Shown piece after piece: positions 17,260 to 24,633 of a stretch of 32,435 nucleotides of DNA. Each line of letters starts with the position of its first letter. Position 1 is the stretch's first letter. The notes beneath the pieces were generated by a model, which ran no database searches, was not told where the DNA came from, and saw only the letters and a list, made by a program, of their open reading frames with translations. A program made the position numbers and the translations under genes. The stretch is from an uncultured Spartobacteria bacterium (GTDB lineage: Bacteria; Verrucomicrobiota; Verrucomicrobiia; Chthoniobacterales; Chthoniobacteraceae), in assembly GCA_903929475.1 (NCBI GenBank), contig CAIYUV010000136.1, positions 1-32,435 on the forward strand, written 5' to 3'.

Positions 17260-17697
17260 TCATTTCGAGTGTTTCTTCCGCCATTGCTTTTCGGCCCGCT
17301 GGCAGTCGGGACAGATATAAATCTTGGCTTCAGTGTAGTCACCCACAACGCAACCGCCGAGCCAGTAATTGAGCGCGAACGGGAACTCGCGATGGCGAAC
17401 AGAAAGCGACGAGTCGCGTGGGGCATAGCCATGTAGCCCGTAATAAATCGGCGCGCGAACAATCCGCATCTCTGTCTTGTGGACTGGACAAATGTTGCTG
17501 ACCCCCTTGGTGGTGTCGCGACCGGCCTCTAATTCCTTGAGGCGAACGGCAAGCTCGCGCTCGCGTTGAGTTAGCGTCTGCAGATCCCTCTGAATCTCTT
17601 TCAGTTCTTCGCGCAACTCCTGTTGAATGGTTTTGGGCGGCTCTGCTGCTGCAAGAGCCGACAGCGCGAGGGTAAAGCCAAGCAATGCAGTTTTCAT
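17260..17697 (-). CDS. Small exported protein with coiled coil and cysteine pairs, unknown function
   Basis: A 145-residue protein. MKTALLGFTLALSALAA (1-17) is a signal peptide, followed by a strongly charged predicted coiled coil at residues 22-60. The C-terminal part has C70-P-V-H73, C116 and C129-P-D-C132, which could bind zinc or form disulfides. I know no named family. The start is the ATG at 17697, which begins the signal peptide; the frame is open further upstream but overlaps the deacetylase-like gene. It lies 16 bases after that gene on the same strand and is probably co-transcribed, so a joint envelope function is possible. Confidence 0.65.
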   Translation of the reverse strand: MKTALLGFTLALSALAAAEPPKTIQQELREELKEIQRDLQTLTQRERELAVRLKELEAGRDTTKGVSNICPVHKTEMRIVRAPIYYGLHGYAPRDSSLSVRHREFPFALNYWLGGCVVGDYTEAKIYICPDCQRAEKQWRKKHSK

Positions 17698-17713
17698 GTG
17701 AAGCGAGCGGCGC

Positions 17714-18883
17714 CTAACATCCTTCCCCGTCGCTAGCGGCAGGGGTTGTTGGTGGGTGAGGGTGTGCATCATGGAGGTGGTGTTTGCGGAGGTGGAGGGC
17801 ATCTGGTGAATGGAGGGCCTTGTAGAGGCTGTCGCGGTGGGGGGTGGGGTCGCCGGTTGCGCCGTTTTCGGCGGCGTGGAGGAGGTTGGCCATCTCACGG
17901 GCGGTGACGTAGTGATAGTGGAAGCGCGGGTCGGCGGCGGCGCGCTCGGCGAGGTGGCGGTGGAAGGCGTGCATGGGCTGGCCGAGGAGCATGGTGCTGT
18001 TGCGTTCGATGGCACCGTGGGTGTGGAGTTTGATGAATAGCCAGTCGGGCCTGCCCTCGACGTGGATGTGGCATTTTTCCCAAAGGCTGAGGCGGAGGCC
18101 GGTGGGAGGATTCGCGCCGGTGAGGTCGGCGTTTTCGATGCGGGGGAGGATGCCGAGTTTGCGTCTGCGCCAGTTCAGTGCGAGGGGGCCCTGGATGAGG
18201 AGGAGTTCGTTGTCGCGTTTGTGGCGGATGGTGCCGACGCGGGCGGGTTCACCGTGTGCGTGGGAGCAGGGGCGGCCGTCTTCGCGGGCGTAGTAGAGGG
18301 AGTTGATGGTGGGGATTTGGCAGGGGCTGGGGGCGCTGGGGAGGGTGAAGTCTGCGTAGCAGCCGGTCTGGCGGAGGATGGCGAGTTCGTCGGCGACGCC
18401 GCAGGCGAGTCCATCGGGGTGGGAGTGGTCGAGGGCCCAGTTACCGTGGATGAAGCCGTAGCGGATTTCGCCGTCGGGATCGCGGGAGAGGAGGCCGATG
18501 CTGGCGAGGCGTTCTTTTCCCTCGATGAGGACGCGGCGGAGGTTGTCCGATGTGTCGTCGCGATGGTGGAGGTGGATTTCAGTTTCGCTGCCGGTGGTGT
18601 GGCAGAGCTGCGCGAGCGAGCCGCAGATGTCGGTGTCCCATTGCTCGATGGGATAAAAAAAAGTGTGGCGCGGCGGTGTGCCGGAGCTGTCGCGATATTG
18701 TGCGGTGATTTTTGAAAACTCAGTCTGCCAGTGCGCGACGCGGGCGAGTGCGATGGTTTTGTCGGCGTCGTGCAGCGGCTCGAAGTGGTCGCAGACGGCG
18801 ATGAAGACGTGGCGCTCGGCGGGCACGGTGGTGCGCTTGCGTGTGAGCCATGCGGGGAGCCAGCGGTGGAGTCCTTTCAGCAT
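17714..18883 (-). CDS. Polysaccharide-deacetylase-like (NodB-fold) conserved protein
   Basis: A 389-residue protein. The block HVFIAVCDHFEPLH (25-38) resembles the first acidic motif of the glycoside hydrolase/deacetylase beta/alpha barrel, and ETEIHLHHRDD (residues 100-110) resembles the second, with metal-binding histidines. Further conserved-looking blocks are FIHGNWALDHSHPDG (144-158) and GCYADFTLPSAP (174-185). No signal peptide is evident, although the N-terminus is basic and hydrophobic. Similar proteins that I recall from planctomycetes and cyanobacteria are labelled deacetylase-like without a proven substrate. The C-terminus is His/Pro-rich and low in complexity. The start is the ATG at 18883. 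The role is most likely in glycan or envelope metabolism, by fold alone. Confidence 0.6.
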   Translation of the reverse strand: MLKGLHRWLPAWLTRKRTTVPAERHVFIAVCDHFEPLHDADKTIALARVAHWQTEFSKITAQYRDSSGTPPRHTFFYPIEQWDTDICGSLAQLCHTTGSETEIHLHHRDDTSDNLRRVLIEGKERLASIGLLSRDPDGEIRYGFIHGNWALDHSHPDGLACGVADELAILRQTGCYADFTLPSAPSPCQIPTINSLYYAREDGRPCSHAHGEPARVGTIRHKRDNELLLIQGPLALNWRRRKLGILPRIENADLTGANPPTGLRLSLWEKCHIHVEGRPDWLFIKLHTHGAIERNSTMLLGQPMHAFHRHLAERAAADPRFHYHYVTAREMANLLHAAENGATGDPTPHRDSLYKALHSPDALHLRKHHLHDAHPHPPTTPAASDGEGC

Positions 18884-19048
18884 TTTATCGGGCTTTGCAC
18901 TTTGGAGGCATTCGGCTGCTGGTTAGTGGAGAGCGGGCGGGAAGTCCACTTTTCCGCAGCGCGGTTCTTTCGCGGGATTTACGCTTCGGCGCGATTTACT
19001 CCCTGCTGCCGGACTTCGCGCTCTTCGTGCTTGAGATAAAACGGGCGG

Positions 19049-20602
19049 CTACCCGGGAAGCGGGACGGGCGAGAGGAGGAGGATTTGGTAATCCGCATCG
19101 TGCGCTGCAATCGTGGCCGGTGCTTTGGACGGCTCGTGCGTTTCCTCGGATTCTTCGCCTTCGGCGGTGATTTCCTCTTTTTCGTCAGGCTGCTGCTGCG
19201 CTTGCTGCTGGGCTTCCTTTTTCGTGGGCGGGAGTTCGAGCGCGCCGTTTTGGAATTCCACGACGTAGCCGATTTGGATGAGGTAGTGCAGGTCGGCGGC
19301 GAGGGCTTCCTTCTTCGCGGTGGCCTCGGGGCTTTCCGGGGCGATGCCGGTGAGCAGGCGCGTGGCGAGTGCGGGGCGCTTGATGCCGGGGTTTTCGCCG
19401 ACGGTGGTGAGGATGGCGCTGATGCCGTCGCTGAATGTCTGATCCACCGGATGCCGCAGCGGGCGGATGCCGGATGTGAAGAGCATTTTGCGCTTCCATT
19501 TGAAAAGATGCAGCCCGGCTTCGTTGAAGTAAGGGCGCAGTGCGTTCACGATGCTGAGCGGGATGCGGCGCTCCTGCTCCACGGCGTCGCCGACGATATA
19601 CGAGATGCCGCGATCGAGGAGTTGTGCAGCGGCGGAGACTTCGAGGGTGCGTCCGCTTTTCACCATCGCCGGGAGATGCGTGGCGCGGAAGTGCTGCTCG
19701 GCCTCGGCTTCAGTTTTGAAAACGAGCGGTTCCTGGCCTTCGGGGACGATTGTTTTGTAAACTGTGACGCTACTCGCCTGCTGCTTCCACTGCTCGACGG
19801 CTGCGGGGTCGTTCACCATTTCGATGTTGCGCAGGAATCCCTCCCACTCCATGCGCCGTGCGTAGCGCGCTTCGTAGAGCCTGCGCAGCGCAGTCTGGTA
19901 GCTGTGGTGGCTCGACGGCCCGAGCAGCACGCCGCTGAAACGGTCGCGCGCGACGCTCGTGAAGTTGCCCTTCGGCGGTTCGCCCTGCGTGGTTTCGGCC
20001 ACGTAGAAAATGTCGCGATGTGCGCGGAATGCACCGGCCTCGACGGCGGCACGATCAAAACCAACCGGCCCGTCGCCGACTTGGAAAATCACGCCGTTTT
20101 CGTCAAGCGCGTGCAGGCGCAGGCGGAAACGATCCGCGCGCTCCATGAACATCTTCGCCACATTGAAAACACCGCACGCGCGCGAACTCGCCTTGATCTG
20201 TTTCGCGATTCCTGAAGCCGCTGCGGGCTCGGGCAAAATCTCCACACGCACGAGCGGCCTGAACGGTTCACGTGCTGGCATCGGCAGACGCGGCCCGCGA
20301 TCATCACGACGGTCTCCGCGCGGTCCGCCCTTTGGCCCACCGGGGCCGCCACGCTTTTCAAACTTGCCGCCACCCGGACGCGCTCCGCCCGGCCTCGGAC
20401 CTCCCGGCCCGCCCGGCCTCGGCCCGCCCGCAGGACGCGGCCCGCGACGTTCGCCGCTGAAACCTCCGCCGCCACGCCGATCATCGCGACGCGCACGGTC
20501 AGGGCTTTCACCCTCGAAGTCCGCATAGCGGTTTGGAGACGGTTCTTCTTTCAGCCACGAAGGCAAAAATTTCAGGTCAAGTTCGACAGGCAGATCACTC
20601 AT
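19049..20602 (-). CDS. Protein with long Arg/Gly/Pro-rich N-terminal region, possibly RNA-binding
   Basis: A 517-residue protein. Residues 1-30 (MSDLPVELDLKFLPSWLKEEP) are conserved-looking and followed by a disordered stretch at about 34-105 made almost wholly of Arg, Gly, Pro and Asp, with several RGG/RPGG repeats. Such regions often bind RNA or drive condensates. Residues about 110-450 are a folded core I cannot name; it has a Cys-containing SSRACGVFNVAKMFMERADRF segment and later a helical RRLYEARYARRMEWEGFL segment. The tail is Gln/Glu-rich (about 455-495). No signal peptide or membrane segment is present, so it is cytosolic. It is divergent from acpP with 173 bases between, and has a promoter-like pair immediately upstream. 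The ending ILLLSPVPLPG is hydrophobic. Confidence 0.65.
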   Translation of the reverse strand: MSDLPVELDLKFLPSWLKEEPSPNRYADFEGESPDRARRDDRRGGGGFSGERRGPRPAGGPRPGGPGGPRPGGARPGGGKFEKRGGPGGPKGGPRGDRRDDRGPRLPMPAREPFRPLVRVEILPEPAAASGIAKQIKASSRACGVFNVAKMFMERADRFRLRLHALDENGVIFQVGDGPVGFDRAAVEAGAFRAHRDIFYVAETTQGEPPKGNFTSVARDRFSGVLLGPSSHHSYQTALRRLYEARYARRMEWEGFLRNIEMVNDPAAVEQWKQQASSVTVYKTIVPEGQEPLVFKTEAEAEQHFRATHLPAMVKSGRTLEVSAAAQLLDRGISYIVGDAVEQERRIPLSIVNALRPYFNEAGLHLFKWKRKMLFTSGIRPLRHPVDQTFSDGISAILTTVGENPGIKRPALATRLLTGIAPESPEATAKKEALAADLHYLIQIGYVVEFQNGALELPPTKKEAQQQAQQQPDEKEEITAEGEESEETHEPSKAPATIAAHDADYQILLLSPVPLPG

Positions 20603-20611
20603 GTCCGTCGA

Positions 20612-20640
20612 GATGTATGCACGTGCGGGGAAAATGGCAA
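20612..20640 (-). promoter_or_regulatory. Candidate near-leaderless promoter of the Arg/Gly-rich protein gene
   Basis: On the minus strand TTGCCA (20640-20635) and TACATC (20617-20612) are 17 bases apart. The ATG at 20602 follows after 9 bases. There is no Shine-Dalgarno. Confidence 0.4.
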
Positions 20641-20712
20641 CCGCCTTAAGGCAAAACGTTCGTTACAAAGAATCGCGCATGATTTCCTCACAAAAATTTT
20701 CTCACTTCGATG

Positions 20713-20741
20713 TTGCCAACTTCCGGCGAGGCGTCTTAAAG
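20713..20741 (+). promoter_or_regulatory. Possible promoter of acpP
   Basis: TTGCCA (20713-20718) and TTAAAG (20736-20741) are 17 bases apart, 34 bases before the acpP ATG. The -10 match is weak. The leader is AT-rich with no Shine-Dalgarno. Confidence 0.3.
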
Positions 20742-20775
20742 CACGCCCCGATTCACCAAAACCTATTTAAAATTT

Positions 20776-21018
20776 ATGTCCGAAAAATCCATCGCAGAAA
20801 AAGTCAAAGACATCATCGTCGAGCAGCTCGGCGTGAATCCTGAGCAAGTCACCGAAAAAGCCTCCTTCATCGAGGATCTCGGCGCAGACTCGCTCGACAC
20901 CGTCGAACTCGTCATGGCGTTCGAGGAAGAATTCAGCGTCGAAGTTCCAGACGAAGACGCGGAGAAACTCCAGACTGTCGGCGACGTCGTCAGCTATATC
21001 GAGAGCAAGCAGAAGTAA
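20776..21018 (+). CDS. acpP: Acyl carrier protein
   Basis: An 80-residue acidic protein that carries growing fatty acyl chains on a 4'-phosphopantetheine arm in type II fatty acid synthesis. The attachment motif is [10 protein letters not shown], with Ser39 modified by holo-ACP synthase. Helix I ([13 protein letters not shown]), the loop FIEDLGAD and the acidic helix [16 protein letters not shown] are canonical, and the length is that of E. coli AcpP plus two residues. No fab genes adjoin it, unlike the usual fabD-fabG-acpP-fabF cluster. A terminator follows at 21045, so it appears monocistronic. A second, rearranged ACP-like ORF occurs 3.2 kb downstream at 24266. Confidence 0.97.
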   Translation: MSEKSIAEKVKDIIVEQLGVNPEQVTEKASFIEDLGADSLDTVELVMAFEEEFSVEVPDEDAEKLQTVGDVVSYIESKQK

Positions 21019-21044
21019 GCTGATAGAACCATTTCCAACCAACG

Positions 21045-21072
21045 AGCCCGGTCAGCAATGGCCGGGCTTTTT
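21045..21072 (+). terminator. Rho-independent terminator of acpP
   Basis: AGCCCGGTC (21045-21053) pairs with GGCCGGGCT (21060-21068), allowing one G-T pair, around loop AGCAAT, and is followed by TTTT. Confidence 0.8.
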
Positions 21073-21104
21073 GCTGCCCGCTCCACATTCCCAAAAGAAA
21101 TCCC

Positions 21105-21133
21105 TTGGCCCCCGCCCTTCGCGCCCCTACTTT
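21105..21133 (+). promoter_or_regulatory. Candidate promoter of the long greA gene
   Basis: TTGGCC (21105-21110) and TACTTT (21128-21133) are 17 bases apart. The ATG at 21148 starts 14 bases past the -10 element, so the leader would be under 10 bases. No Shine-Dalgarno is present. Confidence 0.4.
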
Positions 21134-21147
21134 CCGCGCCCCTAAAT

Positions 21148-22980
21148 ATGACCGACGACATTAAGAAGGCAGTCGCAGCAGGCAAACTCACATCCAAGGC
21201 TGGTGAGGCTTTGGCGAAACTGGAACCCGGCACCATCGTGCAACACAAGAGCTGGGGCTACGGCTCCATCGCTTCGCACGATTTTCTGCTCAGCCAGACC
21301 ATTATAGATTTCAAATCCAAGAAGGGCCACCCGATGCAGCTCCAATACGCTGCGGAATCCCTCGTCGTCCTTGAAGCAGATCACATCGGTGCGAAGAAAT
21401 TCAAGGACATCGAAGGCGTAAAAAAACTCGCACAGTCCGACCCGGCGGCAGTCGTTCGCATCGTCCTCGCCAGCCTCGGCGGACGCGCCTCGCAGGAGCA
21501 AATCACCCAGCAACTCGTGCCGGATGTTTTCGCGGAGCTCGCATTCAAGAAGTGGTGGGAAAATGCGAAGAAGGCGCTCAAAGCCGACCCGCTCGTTGGC
21601 GTCCCGCAGAAAAAGAACGAACACTTTGTCCTCCGTGCCGAGGCGCTCTCGCAGACGGATGAACTGCTCACCGCATTTCAAAGTGCGCGCACGCTGAAGG
21701 ACCAAATCCTCGCGCTCGACAATCTCACCAAGACGCTCGCCACATTCCGCGACGGCTCCGCGCTCCAGTCGGTCATCGCAGCCATCGAGGATGCAGCGCG
21801 CAAAGGCGTGAAGCTCCAGACTTCCTCGGCCATCTCGCTGCTCGTCGCACGCGATGAGATCGTGGCGAAATTCCCCACGCTCGGCCATGCAACTGCAACG
21901 CTGAACATCGCAAACATTTTGCGCGACGAGGAAAAGCAACTCACCACGCTGCTCGGCGAACTCTCCGTCTCGAAACTCAAGAAAGCCATCCTTTCGCTGC
22001 CCGAGGCATTCCCCGACCACTGGGTGCCAAAAGCGGTCACTGCCTTCATGCGCGGCAACTCCAAGGTCGTCCCCGAAGCTGCGCGCCTGCTCATCGAAAA
22101 AGGCCGTATGGACGAATTTGGAAACGCCGTGGACAGAGCCTTGCGCGACCATAGCATCAGCTCCGAAGCATTGCAGTGGTTGTGCGATGAACGCCACGGC
22201 CCGCTCGCAGAAATCATCCAGCATCCCCGCGTGCTCAGCGCGATTCTTTCCGCGATGGAGCGTGATCAGTTTAAAGAAAAGCGTGACCGCAAGCTGCAGG
22301 ACCAGCTCGTCAACGACAAGGAACTCATCCTCGATCTCATCGCCGTCGCCGACGACGAGGAACTGCGCGAAGTCATGCGCAAGCTCCTGCTCACACCCGT
22401 CTTTGAAGAGCTGAACAAACGCTCACTGCTCGGACGCGTCGTCCGCACCTACCCCGAACTCGAAGCCATCCTCAGCGGCAAGGAAGAGGAAGCCAGCAAG
22501 CGCGATGAACTCATCGTTTCGTGGGAAAGCCTCGAACGCCGCAAGGCCGAGTGCGACGACCTCGTGAACAAAAAGATCCCGCAGAACCGGCAGGACATCC
22601 AAATCGCCCGCAGCTACGGCGACCTTCGCGAAAACTTTGAATACAAGAGCGCCAAGGAACAGCAGCGCGTGCTCAACCGCCAGAAAGCCGAACTCGAACG
22701 CGATCTCGGTCGCGCTCGCGGCACCGATTTTGCCGACGTGAAAGGCGACGCCATCGCCATCGGCACCGTCGTCACTTTGCGCCGCACGAAAGACGGCAGC
22801 GCGGAGGGATACACCATCCTCGGTGCGTGGGACACCGATCCGGAAAAGCACATCATCAGCTACCTCTCGCAGATGGCGCAGGCCCTCATCGGCCGCAAAG
22901 TCGGCGACCGCGTCATCGTGCCCACCGAGACCGCCGAGCACGAAGTCGAAGTCGTGAGCATTGCGCCCTGGCGCAAATAA
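21148..22980 (+). CDS. greA: Long-form GreA-type transcription elongation factor with N-terminal extension
   Basis: A 610-residue protein, against about 158 for ordinary GreA. The last 130 residues or so are the GreA/GreB module. The coiled-coil tip IARSYGDLRENFEYKSAKEQQ carries the acidic pair Asp492 and Glu495, which match the tip residues that coordinate magnesium in the RNA polymerase secondary channel and trigger cleavage of backtracked RNA. The C-terminal FKBP-like domain follows (AIGTVVTLRRTKDG through LIGRKVGDRVIV). The N-terminal ~470 residues begin with a small beta-rich part (GTIVQHKSWGYGSIASHD) that resembles an RNA-polymerase-binding Tudor-like fold, then a helical repeat-like region. 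Chlamydial GreA is also a large (about 700-residue) protein, so this is probably the same lineage-specific form. The chosen ATG at 21148 gives MTDDIKKAV; the upstream open frame lies over the acpP terminator. It stands alone in its transcript. Confidence 0.85.
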   Translation: MTDDIKKAVAAGKLTSKAGEALAKLEPGTIVQHKSWGYGSIASHDFLLSQTIIDFKSKKGHPMQLQYAAESLVVLEADHIGAKKFKDIEGVKKLAQSDPAAVVRIVLASLGGRASQEQITQQLVPDVFAELAFKKWWENAKKALKADPLVGVPQKKNEHFVLRAEALSQTDELLTAFQSARTLKDQILALDNLTKTLATFRDGSALQSVIAAIEDAARKGVKLQTSSAISLLVARDEIVAKFPTLGHATATLNIANILRDEEKQLTTLLGELSVSKLKKAILSLPEAFPDHWVPKAVTAFMRGNSKVVPEAARLLIEKGRMDEFGNAVDRALRDHSISSEALQWLCDERHGPLAEIIQHPRVLSAILSAMERDQFKEKRDRKLQDQLVNDKELILDLIAVADDEELREVMRKLLLTPVFEELNKRSLLGRVVRTYPELEAILSGKEEEASKRDELIVSWESLERRKAECDDLVNKKIPQNRQDIQIARSYGDLRENFEYKSAKEQQRVLNRQKAELERDLGRARGTDFADVKGDAIAIGTVVTLRRTKDGSAEGYTILGAWDTDPEKHIISYLSQMAQALIGRKVGDRVIVPTETAEHEVEVVSIAPWRK

Positions 22981-23004
22981 AGCGGAAACATTACCCGCTC
23001 GTGC

Positions 23005-23033
23005 TTGCGGCGATTGCGCAGGCTTCGTAGCGT
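23005..23033 (+). promoter_or_regulatory. Candidate leaderless promoter of trpB
   Basis: TTGCGG (23005-23010) and TAGCGT (23028-23033) are exactly 17 bases apart. The ATG at 23041 comes 7 bases after the -10 element, so transcription should begin at or one base from the start codon. No Shine-Dalgarno is present. Confidence 0.5.
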
Positions 23034-23040
23034 CCGCGCC

Positions 23041-24249
23041 ATGACCAGTTACGACCAGCTCCCCGATGCGAAGGGCCACTTTGGCCGCTACGGCGGGATG
23101 TTTGTGCCCGAGACCTTGATGACCAATTTCCTCGAACTCACCGAGGAATACGAACGCGCGAAAAAAGACCCCGCGTTTCAGGCCGAGCTTGCGCACTACC
23201 TCAAAGACTACGTGGGCCGCCCCACCCCGCTCTACTTCGCCGAGCGACTCACGCAGCATCTCGGCGGCGCAAAAATTTACCTCAAACGCGAAGACCTCCT
23301 CCATACCGGCGCGCACAAAATCAACAACGCCCTCGGCCAGATTCTCCTCGCGCGGCGGCTCGGAAAAAAGCGCATCATCGCCGAAACCGGGGCAGGCCAA
23401 CACGGCGTCGCCACCGCCACCGTCTGCGCGCGATTTGGATTCGAGTGCGTCATTTACATGGGCGAAGTGGACATGGCGCGGCAGGCGCTCAACGTCGCGC
23501 GGATGCAATTCCTCGGCGCAAAAGTCGTCCCCGTCACCGCAGGCCAGCGCACTTTGAAAGAAGCCGTGAACGAAGCCATGCGCGACTGGGTCACCAATCC
23601 GCAAAGCACGCACTACATCCTCGGCTCCGCACTCGGCGCGCATCCGTTCCCGATGATCGTGCGCGATTTTCACCGCGTCATCGGCGACGAGGCACGGCGG
23701 CAGATATTGGAAAAAGAAAACCGCCTGCCCGATTTGCTCATCGCGTGCGTAGGCGGCGGCTCGAATGCCATCGGACTTTTCTGGCCCTTCCTCGGCGATG
23801 AGAGCGTGAAAATGCTCGGCGTCGAAGCAGGCGGTCGCGGCATCGTGGACGGCGAGCACGCCGCGCGATTCCAAGGCGGCAAACTCGGCGTCCTCCAAGG
23901 CACCAAGACATGGTTGCTCGCCGACAACGACGGCCAGATCCAGCTCACCCACAGCGTCAGCGCCGGCCTCGACTACGCCGCCGTCGGCCCCGAGCACGCC
24001 TACCTCCGCGAGCAAGGCCGCATCGAATACGACTTCGCCACCGACGACGAAGCGCTCGCTGCATTCAGTCTGCTCTCACGCCTCGAAGGCATCATCCCCG
24101 CCCTCGAAAGCGCCCACGGCATCGCCGGCGTCATCAAGCGCGCCCCCAAAATGCGCCCCGACGAACTCATCATCGTCAACCTCAGCGGCCGCGGCGACAA
24201 AGACGTCGCGCAAGCCGCGGAATTCATCCTCGGCGGGAAGAAGCCTTAA
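23041..24249 (+). CDS. trpB: Tryptophan synthase beta subunit
   Basis: A 402-residue PLP enzyme that joins indole and serine to make tryptophan, working in an alpha2-beta2 complex with TrpA. Lys93 in [13 protein letters not shown] is the PLP lysine, [12 protein letters not shown] is the substrate loop with the catalytic Glu in AETGAGQHG, and [10 protein letters not shown] binds the PLP phosphate. [14 protein letters not shown] and [11 protein letters not shown] are typical of the standard TrpB1 type, which depends on TrpA. The length is normal. I chose the ATG at 23041 because the upstream open frame (to 23005) would include the promoter-like sequence. No trpA, trpC or trpF is adjacent; a small ACP-like ORF follows 16 bases after the stop and is probably co-transcribed. 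Confidence 0.97.
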   Translation: MTSYDQLPDAKGHFGRYGGMFVPETLMTNFLELTEEYERAKKDPAFQAELAHYLKDYVGRPTPLYFAERLTQHLGGAKIYLKREDLLHTGAHKINNALGQILLARRLGKKRIIAETGAGQHGVATATVCARFGFECVIYMGEVDMARQALNVARMQFLGAKVVPVTAGQRTLKEAVNEAMRDWVTNPQSTHYILGSALGAHPFPMIVRDFHRVIGDEARRQILEKENRLPDLLIACVGGGSNAIGLFWPFLGDESVKMLGVEAGGRGIVDGEHAARFQGGKLGVLQGTKTWLLADNDGQIQLTHSVSAGLDYAAVGPEHAYLREQGRIEYDFATDDEALAAFSLLSRLEGIIPALESAHGIAGVIKRAPKMRPDELIIVNLSGRGDKDVAQAAEFILGGKKP

Positions 24250-24265
24250 GTCGAAAGCGATCTCT

Positions 24266-24526
24266 ATGGGCCTTGATACCGTCGAACTCGTCATGGCCTT
24301 CGAGGAATCGTTCGGCATCGCATTTTCCGACGAAGTTGCCGCAACACTTCGGACTCCAGGCGATGTCATTGATTACGTGGTAAAAGAACTCCACGCACGA
24401 GGCGCCGCACTAACACGCTCACTAGTCGCAGAGATCGTCCGATTGAGGACGTTGGAACATTTGGGGATCAAGCCGAAGGATTACTTGGAGGGTGCGCGAT
24501 TCGTCGAAGATTTCGGTGCTGACTGA
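24266..24526 (+). CDS. Small ACP-like protein with swapped halves (apparent circular permutant), lacking the carrier serine
   Basis: An 86-residue ORF. Residues 1-42 ([20 protein letters not shown] and on to GDVIDYVVKEL) match the C-terminal half of an acyl carrier protein, helices II to IV. After a short linker (43-52), residues 53-86 match the N-terminal half: LVAEIVRLRTLEHLGIKP then ARFVEDFGAD. The protein ends at the Asp that precedes the carrier Ser in AcpP, and begins at Met-Gly where that Asp-Ser would be, so the phosphopantetheine site is absent. A 20-base stretch, ACCGTCGAACTCGTCATGGC, is identical to acpP (24278-24297 and 20899-20918), which shows close descent. It starts 16 bases after trpB with no Shine-Dalgarno. 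I have the impression that similar ORFs, annotated simply as acyl carrier proteins, exist in other bacteria, but I cannot verify this. The function is unknown; it may bind ACP partners without carrying a group, or complement another copy. Confidence 0.7.
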   Translation: MGLDTVELVMAFEESFGIAFSDEVAATLRTPGDVIDYVVKELHARGAALTRSLVAEIVRLRTLEHLGIKPKDYLEGARFVEDFGAD

Positions 24527-24555
24527 TGAGGAGGAAGCCAGACGCCTTGTAAAAT

Positions 24556-24577
24556 ATCTCCGCAAGTAGTTGCTCGA
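24556..24577 (+). repeat. Left copy of 22-bp near-identical repeat flanking the TPR/C39 gene
   Basis: ATCTCCGCAAGTAG, one variable base, then TGCTCGA. The same sequence with one mismatch is at 29933-29954. In one frame this copy reads ...LVKYLRK then a stop; see the right copy. Confidence 0.6.
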
Positions 24578-24633
24578 ATTTTTGCACAACACACGCTTTT
24601 CATTTTCTCTGTGAGGCGCTTTCCTCCCGCGCC

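Noticed and set aside
20601-20843. 80-residue open frame starting opposite the Arg/Gly-rich protein gene
   Set aside because: It overlaps the start of acpP in another frame, is very basic, and lacks any family resemblance.
22423-24015. 530-residue open frame on the minus strand across greA and trpB
   Set aside because: It is antisense to two well-recognised genes and has no recognisable domain. Long antisense frames are expected in high-GC coding DNA.
24524-24529. Possible stop-codon readthrough or selenocysteine at the TGA where AcpP has Ser
   Set aside because: Two TGA codons are in tandem and no structured downstream element or continuing ACP sequence follows.
24526-24569. Short frames after the ACP-like stop, including one reading LTDEEEARRLVKYLRK
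   Set aside because: They are too short to call as genes. The second may be a relict gene end and is discussed with the flanking repeat instead.
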